From assembly GCA_965218865.1 (NCBI GenBank), contig CBDCME010000044.1, positions 1 through 64,000 on the forward strand: a stretch of 64,000 nucleotides of DNA. The letters run 5' to 3'. The notes under the pieces were generated by a model. The model was given only the letters and a program-made list of their open reading frames with translations, did no database searches and was not told where the DNA came from. Every line of letters begins with the position of its first letter. Within the stretch, counting starts at the first letter, position 1. Origin of the DNA: CBDCME01 sp965218865. Its GTDB lineage: Bacteria; Pseudomonadota; Alphaproteobacteria; JAAXGF01. The position numbers and the translations under genes are program-made. Below are positions 44,707 through 56,599 of the stretch, one piece after another.

Positions 44707-45876
44707 ATACCAACCGCCCCAGAGTTTGACTCGCGCAAAGGTTTACACGCCAGGTTTTGTGTGATTCAAGGTTGTTGGCAACAAGGGAGTGTGTTCAATG
44801 CCAACGATTCCTTTGCGAAACGACTTTGATGCTGAAAGAGTCCGTGTTCTTGCGGCACGGAGCGATGATGGGAACCAGGCGCGACGGCTTTTGTCGATGG
44901 CGGCCATCTACGATGGGATGGATCGAGCGTGCGCGGCGGGTATTGGCGGCATGGATCGGCAGACGTTGCGGGACTGGGTTCACCGGTTCAACGCGGGAGG
45001 TCCGGCCGGTCTGATCGACCGCAAGCCGAACGGGGCGTTGCGTCGGTTGACGCCGTCGCAAATGGCGGCGCTTTCGCGGGCTATCGAGGCCGGTCCCGAT
45101 CCCGAACGGGATGGGGTCGTGCGCTGGCGCTGCATCGATCTCAAGCAACTGATCCGAACGCGCTTCGGCGTGGACTATCACGAGCGGAGCGTCGGCAAGC
45201 TGCTGGCCGCGCTCGGGTTCTCGCATATTTCCGCGCGCCCGCGCCACGTCGGCCAGGATGCGCGGGCACAGGAGGAATTTAAAAAAAAGTTTTCCCGAAC
45301 ACTTGGCGAAAATCGTAGCGGCACAGCCACCGGACACGCCCATCGAGGTTTGGTTTCAAGATGAAATGCGCGTCGGCCAGAAGAACAGCCTGGTGCGCCA
45401 GTGGGCCCCAAAGGGATCGCGCCCGCGCCAGGTCAAGGACCTACGGACCTCTTCGGCGTATCTCTTCGGCGCCATCTGCCCCGAGCGCGGTGAGGGCGCG
45501 GCGCTGGTCATGCCGCGCGCCAATACTGAAGCCATGGACCTGCATCTCGAGGAAATCAGCCGGGCCGTTGCCCCAAACGCCCATGCCGTCGTGCTGCTCG
45601 ACCAAGCCGCATGGCACACCACTGCCAAACTCGGCATCCCGGAGAACATCTCCCTCGTGCCTTTGCCACCCAAGTCCCCGGAGCTCAATCCCGCCGAAAA
45701 TGTCTGGCAATACCTCCGCCAGAACTGGCTCTCCAATCGTGTCTTCGACTCCTATGAAGCCATCGTCGAGGCCTCTTGCCAAGCCTGGAACAACCTGACC
45801 GACCAACCTTGGAAGATCATGTCCATCGGCCTCAGAGCGTGGGATCGCACAAGGCAATGTTAAGGGCGGTTGGTAT
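44707..45876 (+). mobile_element. IS630-family element, copy 3 (1170 bp)
   Basis: Opposite orientation to copies 1 and 2. Flanks are TT (left) and TA (right), so the TA duplication is not preserved. A few substitutions from copy 1, e.g. in the right inner end and in the last codons (DRTRQC). Confidence 0.92.
44798..45863 (+). CDS. IS630 transposase, made by frameshifting (copy 3)
   Basis: Same two-frame design as copy 1; ATG 44798 after AGGGAG. The slippage run of eight A lies at about 45281-45288. Catalytic motifs are all present; a GTG at 44789 is an alternative start. Confidence 0.9.
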
Positions 45877-46069
45877 TAAATGGTACAGGGGGGTAATTTT
45901 CCGAAAAGGTGAAAACGCCACGCCGCAGTGAGTTTGCCAGCCCTTTGATTGCGCGGTAATCCACGGCCAAAGACCTTGGCAAACTCGTAAAAAAGTCCGT
46001 TGATGATCCCGCCCGGAGAGGGGCGGGCCCGGGCCGAGCCGCTGGCGGCGGGGGGCGCGGGCCCGAGCT

Positions 46070-47947
<1,878 letters not shown>

Positions 47948-48049
47948 GGCAGACCTCCTCTTGGGCCCAAGAGTATCGGAGATCCGGTAAAACGTTCGGC
48001 GGGGGGAAACTGTTGAGAGCGGTCGATCTAGCGGGTCTCGATGGCCGCG

Positions 48050-48165
48050 TTCCTTATCCCTCCGCCGGCATGATCCGGATCAGGTTCAAAGGGTTTCCCA
48101 TCTGGCGGCGGCCGCCTCCGGCCCCCTGTTTGGTCTCTCAGCCCCTGGACGGGGCTCCCCTCGGA
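48050..48165 (-). promoter_or_regulatory. TPP riboswitch (THI element) of thiC
   Basis: Read on the minus strand: GGGGAGCCCCG, GGGGCTGAGAGACC, then ACCCTTTGAACCTGATC and CCGGATCATGCCGGCGGAGG. CTGAGA and CCTGATC(x)GG are the invariant thiamine-pyrophosphate binding elements. It would repress thiC when TPP is plentiful. ISAs1 copy A lies 55 bases upstream of its 5' end, so the promoter may have been displaced. Confidence 0.93.
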
Positions 48166-48219
48166 AGTGTCACAGGATGGTGTGGTCCGCCGGAAGTGTC
48201 AAGCGCGGCCGCGAAAACG

Positions 48220-50299
48220 CAGGAACAATTTTTAGTCGCGGTTGAGGGTTCGGGATGAGTGGGATCGTGCTCGGTGCACGGGGTTCGGGGAGCCCCGAGC
48301 TTGCCTCGACGACGTCATGGGGACTGCTCGAAGCCACCGGACGGCGTTTTCGGATTCGACAGGCACACCGGTCCGCCCGCGCCGCTCGGCGGCACGTCCC
48401 GGTCCGGGGGAGAGGCGTGCTGTCTCAGGCGATGGGCGCGGTCATGATCGCGTCGAGGGCCTCCTGCGCCCGGGCGGCATAGTGCCGGTTGGCCTCGGGC
48501 AGATAACGGAAGCGTCCGTCGCAGCGCACGATGGCGATGGCCGCGTTGGTCAAGCAGGCGAGATTTCTGGGCAGGTGACGCACGTAGGCCCGGCATCGGT
48601 CTTCGTCGTAGGTGAAGTCGCGCACGTAGTGCAGGCGGTTCTCGATATGCCAGTGGTTGCGCACCAGTTCGAGCAACTCCTCGGGTCCGGCGCGCTCTGC
48701 GCCGAGCGAGGTGAGGCTCCAGGTCACCTCGATGCTGCGCTTGCCGGTCTTGAGGATCTCGCGTTCGCGCTCGATGCGCATGGCCTGGCGTCGCCCGTGG
48801 AGGTTGGCGTAGCCGTCCCACTCGGCAGCGGAGAGGTCGACGACGGCGCAGCGTCGGCGCTCGATGCGGCCATGGCCCTTGTCGACGGTTTCGTGCCAGA
48901 GCGCATCGCTGAAGTCGATCGCCTTGAGGTCTTCGAAGATCATCTCCTGGTTGTCCTTGACCGCGCTCATCACGTAGTCGGCGCGACGCCCGAGCAGGCA
49001 GCGCGCGGTCTCGTGCTGAGCGTGCATCGCGTCCATGGTGACGATCCGGCCTGTGAGGTCGAGGCCGCTGGAGAGTTCGCGCACGGCCGGGATTTCGTTG
49101 CTCTTGCGGTCGACCTCGACCTGCCCGAGGACCACGCCGGTGTCGTGCTCGACCGCCGCCACCATCATCCTGCGCCCGTCTTCGGTCTGCTTCGAGGCGC
49201 CGCGCAGATCCTTTCCGTCCATGGCGACCGGCGCGTGCGCGCTGCCATGCTGGCCGGTCCACTGGCTAATCGCGTTGTCCAGGGTCTCTGGCGGCAGGGC
49301 GGTGAGGGTCTTGTGGAAGGTGGTGATCGCGGGCGGGGTGTAGCGCTGTTTGGAAGGGCTCCAGAACGCACCCACCGCCTCGAGCTGCTCCTGGGAGAGC
49401 AGGGCGGCGAACTGGGCGAACGCGTTCACCCCCCGGTATCCGGCAAGCCGGGCGGCGACGGCGATCACCAGAATGGTGTTGAGCGCATAGCGCTTGCCCC
49501 GGGCATGGCGGTACTCGGGCACCTCACCCAGACACTCGAACAGGCTGCGCAGCCGGGGCGCGGCCATCGGCTCGGTGTGCTGCTCGGCGTTCCAGTGTGC
49601 CGGCATCCCGGTACGGCTCAGCGCCTCGGGGGCGCCGTCTGTCAGTCCGAACACGAAGACCTCCTTGGGCTGACCGTGGTGGCGCCAGCGCGCTGCCCCT
49701 CCGGGCTCACGGGCAAAGCCCCGCGTCAGCCCCAGAGAGCGCCAGTTCGACGCGCGGTAGCAGGTGCCGGCAAATCGCGAGACGTCCACGAACGTCTCCG
49801 CCAGAAGAGCCGGATATCCGTGCACCGCCTGGATGTCCTCAGACAGCCGCCGCAGGCTCAGCCCCAGCACACGGGAGGCCAGGTTCGGCACTCGGCCAGG
49901 CGTCAGAATGACGAAGCGCGAGTTGTTGGCGATCAGATGCAGACGCCGGAACTGCTGCTCGGCCGACCACCCGATCCAGCGATCACGCGCGCCCAGCTTG
50001 AACGCGCCGGGCTGCCAGCCGATCAGTGCGAGCCAGGTCTCGCCATGCACCGCGACATGGCGCAGGCCCTTGCCGATGACGCCGTGGAACGCCAGGTAGT
50101 GGTGCTGCTCCACCAACCGGTCCCAGCGCCGGTGCTCCTGCGCGCCCCAGGTCGGACGCACCGTGACCGCGCGCAAATCAATGGACGAATCCGAGACCGG
50201 CAGCGTCGCCATGACCGGCACACTGCCACACCGAGAATGAAATGGCCAGCGCCGCGATCACCTCACCCTGATCACTGGGCGGACAAAAAACTAGCCCTG
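48220..50299 (-). mobile_element. ISAs1-type element, copy A (2080 bp)
   Basis: Begins CAGGAACAATTTTTAG and ends CTAGCCCTG. The 10-base duplication CGCGAAAACG is exact at 48210-48219 and 50300-50309. It holds one long transposase frame. Two more copies at 54493 and 62505 share nearly all positions. Confidence 0.93.
48425..50221 (-). CDS. ISAs1 transposase with N-terminal DUF4338 (DruA-like) domain
   Basis: 598 residues. Residues about 20-190 match DUF4338, the domain of Druantia DruA: WDRLVEQHHYLAFHGVIG, RDRWIGWSAEQQFRRLHLIA, RVPNLASRVLGLSLRRL, ETFVDVSRFAGTCYRASNW. Residues about 230-598 are an ISAs1 DDE transposase: PEYRHARGKRYALNTILVI, VAMDGKDLRGASKQ, VTMDAMHAQHETARCL and RNHWHIENRLHYVRDFTYDE. 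The frame is intact, so this copy is the best candidate for activity. It starts 78 bases inside the right end. KRSIEVTW differs from copies B and C (KRSIKVTW). Confidence 0.88.
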   Translation of the reverse strand: MPVMATLPVSDSSIDLRAVTVRPTWGAQEHRRWDRLVEQHHYLAFHGVIGKGLRHVAVHGETWLALIGWQPGAFKLGARDRWIGWSAEQQFRRLHLIANNSRFVILTPGRVPNLASRVLGLSLRRLSEDIQAVHGYPALLAETFVDVSRFAGTCYRASNWRSLGLTRGFAREPGGAARWRHHGQPKEVFVFGLTDGAPEALSRTGMPAHWNAEQHTEPMAAPRLRSLFECLGEVPEYRHARGKRYALNTILVIAVAARLAGYRGVNAFAQFAALLSQEQLEAVGAFWSPSKQRYTPPAITTFHKTLTALPPETLDNAISQWTGQHGSAHAPVAMDGKDLRGASKQTEDGRRMMVAAVEHDTGVVLGQVEVDRKSNEIPAVRELSSGLDLTGRIVTMDAMHAQHETARCLLGRRADYVMSAVKDNQEMIFEDLKAIDFSDALWHETVDKGHGRIERRRCAVVDLSAAEWDGYANLHGRRQAMRIEREREILKTGKRSIEVTWSLTSLGAERAGPEELLELVRNHWHIENRLHYVRDFTYDEDRCRAYVRHLPRNLACLTNAAIAIVRCDGRFRYLPEANRHYAARAQEALDAIMTAPIA

Positions 50300-50633
50300 C
50301 GCGAAAACGCCGATTGTCTTGGCCGATCGGGCCGATGGAGGTCGGCTTGATGGTCGCACCGATGTGGCCGGGAGTCGGCATAGCCAATTGCACGGGCGTT
50401 TTCCGCATCTCGGTACTGAATGGCTGTTCCAATGACTTGAATCAGAATTCCGCGAAACTGTGGACAGTGTATAGTTTTTTCTTACGCTTTGAAACCTTGG
50501 GAAATGAGGTTTGAGCATGGAGGAGTTCAAGAACGGCCCCTGACCGATCGCGCGAACTGCTAGTGCTAGCGCGGATCGGCGCTGAAACTGATGACCGGTA
50601 GATTAGGTCGACACAGGGGCCTATGACAAACCG

Positions 50634-51174
50634 TCAAATACCGAGTTCGTCGAACAACCCGTTCAGGGCAGAGTGAATATTGGGTGAGTTTTTTTTTGAT
50701 GAAAGCGAGCAAGGCGCGTCCGTTCGAGTCCATGATGCGATCGGCATGGATGCGACTGACCAGCCATTGGGCTTCCGATTCGTCGATCGCCTCGCGGGCG
50801 GCGGCCTCGCGCTCGCGGGCGGTTTCACGTTAGGTGAAAGTGCTGTCGGCTTCGGTCGCGGTTTTCCAGCTATCGGAGAATTTCGCCACCGACTTTCCGA
50901 CGGACGCCAGGAGTCCCCCGATACCTCGGCGCTGATCGAGCCAAGTCTCGCGTCGTTGCACCTCGTCGGCGCTGGCGACGGTGGGCGCGGCGCGCGGAAA
51001 CATTAGATGGCTGGCGATCGCGTGGACAAAAAGATTCTGCCAGCTCGGCGCGTTCTCGCTGTCGACGGTCGCGTCATTGAAATCGAACAACAGCTCGGCC
51101 TCGGGCCGGCTGATCGTCAGGCTCGCGTCGCCGCCCTGGGCGTAGATCACCTTGCGCACGATCTCGACGTCCGG
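50634..51174 (-). pseudogene. Decayed conserved alphaproteobacterial-type protein
   Basis: VRKVIYAQGGDASLTISRPE, ELLFDFNDATVDSENAPSWQ and FVHAIASHLMFPRA open the frame. A TAA after ADSTFT (about 50830) is followed in the same frame by RETAREREAAAREAIDESEA and HADRIMDSNGRALLAFIKK. A further one-base shift in an A8 run leads to SPNIHSALNGLFDELGI. The 5' end (about 51174) runs into a repeat box and lacks a proper start. Function unknown. Confidence 0.6.
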
Positions 51175-51181
51175 GACGCAT

Positions 51182-51440
51182 AAACCGGGGACAGTTAACT
51201 TATTTTCATCAATATTGCCGAGCGCGATCGCGGCGTCGATATTTTCGGTGTCATGCCTCGAATGGTCGCGGCGGTCTCGAGTTTCCTGTCGACCGACAGG
51301 CGTCTTCGGTGGAGCCGTGTTCTTATTAACTTATTGATAAAACGCGGCAATCATATTAAAAATAGATATACTGTCCCCGTTTGTCCAAAATAAGTATACC
51401 GCCCCCGTTTGTCCGGTAATGACATAAATTGGTAAACTGT
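51182..51440. repeat. Cluster of GGGGACAGTATA-type boxes
   Basis: AACCGGGGACAGTTAACTT at 51183-51201, inverse boxes ATATACTGTCCCCGTTTGTCC-like at 51366-51386 and TATACCGCCCCCGTTTGTCC-like at 51395-51414, and a weaker TAAACTGTCGCC at 51433. A single related box GTGGACAGTGTATAG lies at 50461-50475. The group lies between a broken gene and a secreted-protein gene and includes no frame of its own. Confidence 0.5.
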
Positions 51441-51569
51441 CGCCTTTTTTATCGGTTTTAGGGGTGGCGCGTTGACGCCGTAGGATCACTGGTATTGAAT
51501 TGGTGGCGAGCGGCGGTTCACGTTGGGCCCTCGCCCGTCGTCGCTCGGGATCACTTGCTGGGCCGAACG

Positions 51570-52217
51570 ATGACCACGAAAACGGTGCTCGCGCGGGTAT
51601 TCGCGATCGTTTTTTCCGGGGCGCTGATGCTGGCGCCGGTCGCCGCCTCGGGGGCGGAAAACGACGGTGGGACGAACCTGCCCGATCCGACCGAAAAGTT
51701 TTTTCGCGACACTTTGGAAAAGCTCAGCCAGTTCTCGGTCGATAAGAGAGACGAAACCATTCAGCTGGCGAAGGAGCTTCTGGACGAGCTCGATTCGCAG
51801 ATCTACGACCTCGAGATGAAAATCGAATTCCTGATCCCTGAAGAGGGTGGGGCGTTGGCGGGCGGGTTGCGGAATTCATTGGCGGCGCTCAAGAACAGCC
51901 GTGTCGAGATCGACCGATGGTTGGGTGAGATCCGACAGGGATCGGTCGGCGACTGGGAAAACGTGCTGAGCCGATTCAACGATGCCTTCGACGAAACCCT
52001 CGCCAGGTGGAACGACGTCATGATAGAGTTCGACAAAGACGTATCGCTATCCGGGGTCTCCTCGACCGGCGGCGAATCCGACGGCCCGGATACGTCGCCG
52101 CAAGTGTGCCGGAGCGGACTCGAACCGCTTATCCTCGACGGTTCCGAGAAGGTGAAATGCGTCACCCCGGCGACGGCCGCGACCCTTCTCGACCGGGGAC
52201 GCGCCAAAAAGCCGTAG
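51570..52217 (+). CDS. Secreted helical protein of unknown function (215 aa)
   Basis: The signal peptide TKTVLARVFAIVFSGALMLA...ASGA is cleaved before ENDGG. A long helical region follows: FFRDTLEKLSQFSVDKRDET, IQLAKELLDELDSQIYDLEM and RVEIDRWLGEIRQG, likely coiled coil. A C-terminal piece has two Cys (QVCRSGLEPLILDGSEKVKC), which may pair. It ends in a basic tail (RGRAKKP). Product periplasmic or extracellular. No family recognised. Confidence 0.65.
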   Translation: MTTKTVLARVFAIVFSGALMLAPVAASGAENDGGTNLPDPTEKFFRDTLEKLSQFSVDKRDETIQLAKELLDELDSQIYDLEMKIEFLIPEEGGALAGGLRNSLAALKNSRVEIDRWLGEIRQGSVGDWENVLSRFNDAFDETLARWNDVMIEFDKDVSLSGVSSTGGESDGPDTSPQVCRSGLEPLILDGSEKVKCVTPATAATLLDRGRAKKP

Positions 52218-52431
52218 AAGCGCGTTCGGCGCGCAACCCTTGGGGGGATGTGGTGTATTCATCCTTGGGTGCTGAATTGTGAATGGTCGCCGAGGCGCAA
52301 GAGGGGCGATCGCCAGGGTCGGGTTGGCGTCGCCGCCGATCGATGAACCCGACGATGCGCTCCCGTGCTCGCCGAGCCGGACTCTTTAAGGGCGGCGACT
52401 CGGGCCGGGGCGGCGACTCGGGATCGCGGCG

Positions 52432-52746
52432 CTACGAAGCCGGGTACAATCCCTTCAGGCGTCCGCGAAAGGCCTTCGCGACCTCTTCCGCGCCCTCGTC
52501 GAATCGGACGCCCAAGGTAACGCCCTCGCGAAAGCACACCGTGGCCTCGAACTCTCCGACCCCGTTGACCCTGAGCTTGAAATTGTCCGCCTCGGGAACC
52601 TCCCCCTTGACGCGAACCTTGGCCCCGTTGGCCGAGATATCGGCGACGACCACGTCGGTCAATTGGCCTTTGTCCGTGATCACCCCGGTAAAGAAAGTTC
52701 GCGCGCGTCGAAACCGACGCTTATTTTCCTCGGACGTTTCGACCAT
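52432..52746 (-). CDS. PilZ-domain protein
   Basis: About 104 residues from ATG 52746, with weak AGGGTG before it; a TTG at 52788 is possible. NKRRFRRARTFF holds the RxxxR-type c-di-GMP element and VVVADISANGAKVRVKG the DxSxxG element. A beta barrel follows (FKLRVNGVGEFEATVCF). Single-domain PilZ proteins sense c-di-GMP and act on motility, surface sugars or pili. No cyclase or motility gene adjoins. Confidence 0.85.
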   Translation of the reverse strand: MVETSEENKRRFRRARTFFTGVITDKGQLTDVVVADISANGAKVRVKGEVPEADNFKLRVNGVGEFEATVCFREGVTLGVRFDEGAEEVAKAFRGRLKGLYPAS

Positions 52747-53036
52747 CACCCTAACGACATCATCTTCATCGCGGCCATTGTAACACAAGGTGCGGTGCGA
52801 CGTGAATCGGGAGCTTGGACGACGCCACTCGACAGCGTCCCGGCGACCGACCGTGCCAAACCCCGACCAGAGTCCGCGCCACCAAAAAGGAACCGGGTGT
52901 TACTCGCCGGCGGAGCACTCGATATGTTCAGCCGGGCTTCACTGCCGCCCGCGATCCCCCGCCGGTGATGGAAGACATTGGCGCTCGTTGTGCCCGTCTC
53001 GCGTCCCTTGCGGTGGGATCATCCAAACACTAAGTG

Positions 53037-53168
53037 TTTGTTCGTCTATGCGCGTCCGCGCATTTTTTGCGTCTGTCCCTCTCCCCCTCCCGGCCACCCA
53101 CGAGAGTATGCTGATATGGGTGGCCGGGAGGGGGCGGGGGCCGGTGCCGCGAGTTTTCCAACAGACTG
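53037..53168. repeat. Long GC hairpin repeat, copy 1
   Basis: An 18-base stem CCCCCTCCCGGCCACCCA at 53083-53100 pairs perfectly with 53117-53134 around a 16-base loop. Flanks contain GCGCATTTTTTGCGTCTG and GAGTTTTCCAACAGAC, also found in the other two copies. It precedes the receiver-like gene at 53216 and could form a strong RNA structure. Confidence 0.8.
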
Positions 53169-53215
53169 ACAGGGATCGTGCTGGAAAACGCAATCCCAAA
53201 GGAGTTTGCTCAAAA

Positions 53216-53611
53216 ATGGTACAGAGAATAAAAATACATGTTGTGTCTTCGGAAGAAATGGTTCGGCTTGCCCTACGTGAGTTCTTGGAGGTAATGTCTT
53301 TCGACGTTGCCACCCATGTTTCGGTGAAAGAATTCATGCACCTCTTCGCGCCGCGCCCGGATGGCTATCTCTTTATCGATCTCGATAACACCGAAATGAA
53401 GATCGGGAAAATTCTCGACCGGCTGATGTTAAAAGCGATCAAGAATCACGCCATATTCATAACCGAACGAAAAAGCGAGATCATGAACGACCACGCCTGG
53501 AAGGCGAGCGATCCTGTCATCCTGCAAAAGCCGTTAACGGAACCAGCCGTGGTCAAGGCCATCAATTACCTTGTAACCCAGCACGGCCTAGCGGAAAAAC
53601 GGTCGGCATAG
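53216..53611 (+). CDS. Atypical receiver-domain protein
   Basis: 131 residues after AAAGGAG. KIHVVSSEEMVRLALREFLE is receiver strand/helix 1 without the usual acidic pair. The central strand GYLFIDLDNTEMK offers Asp at the phospho-acceptor position, and PVILQKPLTEP has the conserved Lys-Pro. The switch Thr/Ser region is IFITERKSE. It has no output domain. It is convergent with the NarL-type regulator at 53661, and the two share one terminator. Could be a FixJ-like receiver remnant with phospho-independent signalling. Confidence 0.65.
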   Translation: MVQRIKIHVVSSEEMVRLALREFLEVMSFDVATHVSVKEFMHLFAPRPDGYLFIDLDNTEMKIGKILDRLMLKAIKNHAIFITERKSEIMNDHAWKASDPVILQKPLTEPAVVKAINYLVTQHGLAEKRSA

Positions 53612-53660
53612 TGGATCAACCCCAACGCTTATTTCCGAAGCGTTGGGACAGGTTGATCCA
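53612..53660. terminator. Bidirectional terminator-like nested hairpin
   Basis: TGGATCAACC at 53612-53621 pairs with GGTTGATCCA at 53651-53660. Inside, CCAACGCTT pairs with AAGCGTTGG around ATTTCCG. It fills exactly the gap between two convergent regulator genes. No T-run follows, but the length and symmetry suit a shared terminator. Confidence 0.7.
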
Positions 53661-54317
53661 TCATTTCGTGGATTCCATTCGCTGAGCGAAAACCGCGGCC
53701 TGGGTCCGGTTCTCGACACCGAATTTGTTCAGGATATTCTTGACGTGGACCTTGACCGTGCTCGGTCGGACCGCGAGTTTGTTCGCGATCTGGTCGTTGG
53801 TGCATCCCTCCGTGAGTAGTCCGAGCACGGCGTATTCCCGGGGGGTGAGATTCGGCATCCGGTCCAATGTCCGCGGTCCGCGGGGTATCGTGTCGCTGGT
53901 GGCCGTGTGCTTGACCACGGTTTTCGACAGGAACGAGAGAGGCACGTAATCGCCTCCGGACAAGACGTTGTTAAGCGCGGTGACCGCCATTTCGCGGCTC
54001 ATCGACTTTGGAACGTAACCGTCCGCGCCGCTGGCCAGAACCCGGAAAACGTCGCTGCGTTCTCGTGATTCCGCGAGAACCACGAGCGGAATCTTGGGAA
54101 ACCGCTTTCGCAGAATCTCGAGGCGGGGCAATTCATTGAGCTCGGGAGTCTTGAAATCAAGAACGATAAGGGCGAGGCTCTCGACCTTGAAACCAGTGGC
54201 CTCGCTCTCGTTCTCGATTCCGGTCAAGGCGTAGCCGGGATCAAGGTCGGCGACGATTCGCTTCAGCCCCTCTCGAATCCACCAACTCGCGCTGATCAGC
54301 AAAATCTGTTTTGTCAC
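53661..54317 (-). CDS. NarL/LuxR-family response regulator
   Basis: 218 residues. The receiver domain has LIVLDFKTPELNELPRLEIL with the central Asp, VVLAESRERSDV and GYVPKSMSREM with Lys. The first strand (ILLISASWWIREGLKRIV) lacks the acidic pair, hinting at altered phosphorylation. The C-terminal LuxR HTH is LTPREYAVLGLLTEGCTNDQ and PSTVKVHVKNILNKFGVENR. It would control transcription. No kinase is adjacent; the convergent receiver-like gene may be functionally linked. Confidence 0.88.
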   Translation of the reverse strand: MTKQILLISASWWIREGLKRIVADLDPGYALTGIENESEATGFKVESLALIVLDFKTPELNELPRLEILRKRFPKIPLVVLAESRERSDVFRVLASGADGYVPKSMSREMAVTALNNVLSGGDYVPLSFLSKTVVKHTATSDTIPRGPRTLDRMPNLTPREYAVLGLLTEGCTNDQIANKLAVRPSTVKVHVKNILNKFGVENRTQAAVFAQRMESTK

Positions 54318-54492
54318 TCGTTTTCCCCCTGGGCCGAACCCAGATCGGCGCGGTAATCAAATGATCATCCCGCGGATCCGTCCGCAGCCGACACGGCTTT
54401 TCATGTTTCACTGTGGAATTCAACAGACGGGCTTTTGTCGTTTTCCAACCTGCGAAGAGGCGGTTACGGATTTGTCTTCCGGAAACTAAAGG

Positions 54493-56576
54493 CAGGAACA
54501 ATTTTTAGTCGCGGTTGAGGGTTCGGGATGAGTGGGATCGTGCTCGGTGCACGGGGTTCGGGGAGCCCCGAGCTTGCCTCGACGACGTCATGGGGACTGC
54601 TCGAAGCCACCGGATTCCGGCGTTTTCGGATTCGACAGGCACACCGGTCCGCCCGCGCCGCTCGGCGGCACGTCCCGGTCCGGGGGAGAGGCGTGCTGTC
54701 TCAGGCGATGGGCGCGGTCATGATCGCGTCGAGGGCCTCCTGCGCCCGGGCGGCATAGTGCCGGTTGGCCTCGGGCAGATAACGGAAGCGTCCGTCGCAG
54801 CGCACGATGGCGATGGCCGCGTTGGTCAAGCAGGCGAGATTTCTGGGCAGGTGACGCACGTAGGCCCGGCATCGGTCTTCGTCGTAGGTGAAGTCGCGCA
54901 CGTAGTGCAGGCGGTTCTCGATATGCCAGTGGTTGCGCACCAGTTCGAGCAACTCCTCGGGTCCGGCGCGCTCTGCGCCGAGCGAGGTGAGGCTCCAGGT
55001 CACCTTGATGCTGCGCTTGCCGGTCTTGAGGATCTCGCGTTCGCGCTCGATGCGCATGGCCTGGCGTCGCCCGTGGAGGTTGGCGTAGCCGTCCCACTCG
55101 GCAGCGGAGAGGTCGACGACGGCGCAGCGTCGGCGCTCGATGCGGCCATGGCCCTTGTCGACGGTTTCGTGCCAGAGCGCATCGCTGAAGTCGATCGCCT
55201 TGAGGTCTTCGAAGATCATCTCCTGGTTGTCCTTGACCGCGCTCATCACGTAGTCGGCGCGACGCCCGAGCAGGCAGCGCGCGGTCTCGTGCTGAGCGTG
55301 CATCGCGTCCATGGTGACGATCCGGCCTGTGAGGTCGAGGCCGCTGGAGAGTTCGCGCACGGCCGGGATTTCGTTGCTCTTGCGGTCGACCTCGACCTGC
55401 CCGAGGACCACGCCGGTGTCGTGCTCGACCGCCGCCACCATCATCCTGCGCCCGTCTTCGGTCTGCTTCGAGGCGCCGCGCAGATCCTTTCCGTCCATGG
55501 CGACCGGCGCGTGCGCGCTGCCATGCTGGCCGGTCCACTGGCTAATCGCGTTGTCCAGGGTCTCTGGCGGCAGGGCGGTGAGGGTCCTTGTGGAAGGTGG
55601 TGATCGCGGGCGGGGTGTAGCGCTGTTTGGAAGGGCTCCAGAACGCACCCACCGCCTCGAGCTGCTCCTGGGAGAGCAGGGCGGCGAACTGGGCGAACGC
55701 GTTCACCCCCCGGTATCCGGCAAGCCGGGCGGCGACGGCGATCACCAGAATGGTGTTGAGCGCATAGCGCTTGCCCCGGGCATGGCGGTACTCGGGCACC
55801 TCACCCAGACACTCGAACAGGCTGCGCAGCCGGGGCGCGGCCATCGGCTCGGTGTGCTGCTCGGCGTTCCAGTGTGCCGGCATCCCGGTACGGCTCAGCG
55901 CCTCGGGGGCGCCGTCTGTCAGTCCGAACACGAAGACCTCCTTGGGCTGACCGTGGTGGCGCCAGCGCGCTGCCCCTCCGGGCTCACGGGCAAAGCCCCG
56001 CGTCAGCCCCAGAGAGCGCCAGTTCGACGCGCGGTAGCAGGTGCCGGCAAATCGCGAGACGTCCACGAACGTCTCCGCCAGAAGAGCCGGATATCCGTGC
56101 ACCGCCTGGATGTCCTCAGACAGCCGCCGCAGGCTCAGCCCCAGCACACGGGAGGCCAGGTTCGGCACTCGGCCAGGCGTCAGAATGACGAAGCGCGAGT
56201 TGTTGGCGATCAGATGCAGACGCCGGAACTGCTGCTCGGCCGACCACCCGATCCAGCGATCACGCGCGCCCAGCTTGAACGCGCCGGGCTGCCAGCCGAT
56301 CAGTGCGAGCCAGGTCTCGCCATGCACCGCGACATGGCGCAGGCCCTTGCCGATGACGCCGTGGAACGCCAGGTAGTGGTGCTGCTCCACCAACCGGTCC
56401 CAGCGCCGGTGCTCCTGCGCGCCCCAGGTCGGACGCACCGTGACCGCGCGCAAATCAATGGACGAATCCGAGACCGGCAGCGTCGCCATGACCGGCACAC
56501 TGCCACACCGAGAATGAAATGGCCAGCGCCGCGATCACCTCACCCTGATCACTGGGCGGACAAAAAACTAGCCCTG
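54493..56576 (-). mobile_element. ISAs1-type element, copy B (2084 bp)
   Basis: Same ends as copy A. The 10-base duplication AAACTAAAGG is exact at 54483-54492 and 56577-56586. It is four bases longer than copy A: a TTC insertion near 54617 and one extra C near 55587 that breaks the transposase. Confidence 0.93.
54701..56498 (-). pseudogene. ISAs1-DUF4338 transposase, frameshifted (copy B)
   Basis: The frame from 56498 matches copy A through the DruA-like domain to TPPAITTFHK, then an extra C at about 55587 shifts it to DPHRPAARDPGQRD and a stop. The second frame TLTALPPETLDNAISQW continues to 54701. The catalytic residues lie after the break, so the copy cannot make an intact enzyme, but it could be moved in trans by copy A. 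Confidence 0.88.
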
Positions 56577-56599
56577 AAACTAAAGGGTTGTCCCCCATT

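Noticed and set aside
48242..50350. 702-codon open frame antisense to the ISAs1 transposase
   Set aside because: Shadow frame of a GC-rich gene, repeated in each IS copy only because the IS is repeated.
50310..50432. Short frame beside ISAs1 copy A (MEQPFSTEMRK...) as a gene broken by the IS
   Set aside because: Rejoining across the 10-bp duplication gives only about 48 codons before a stop, with no ribosome-binding site or family.
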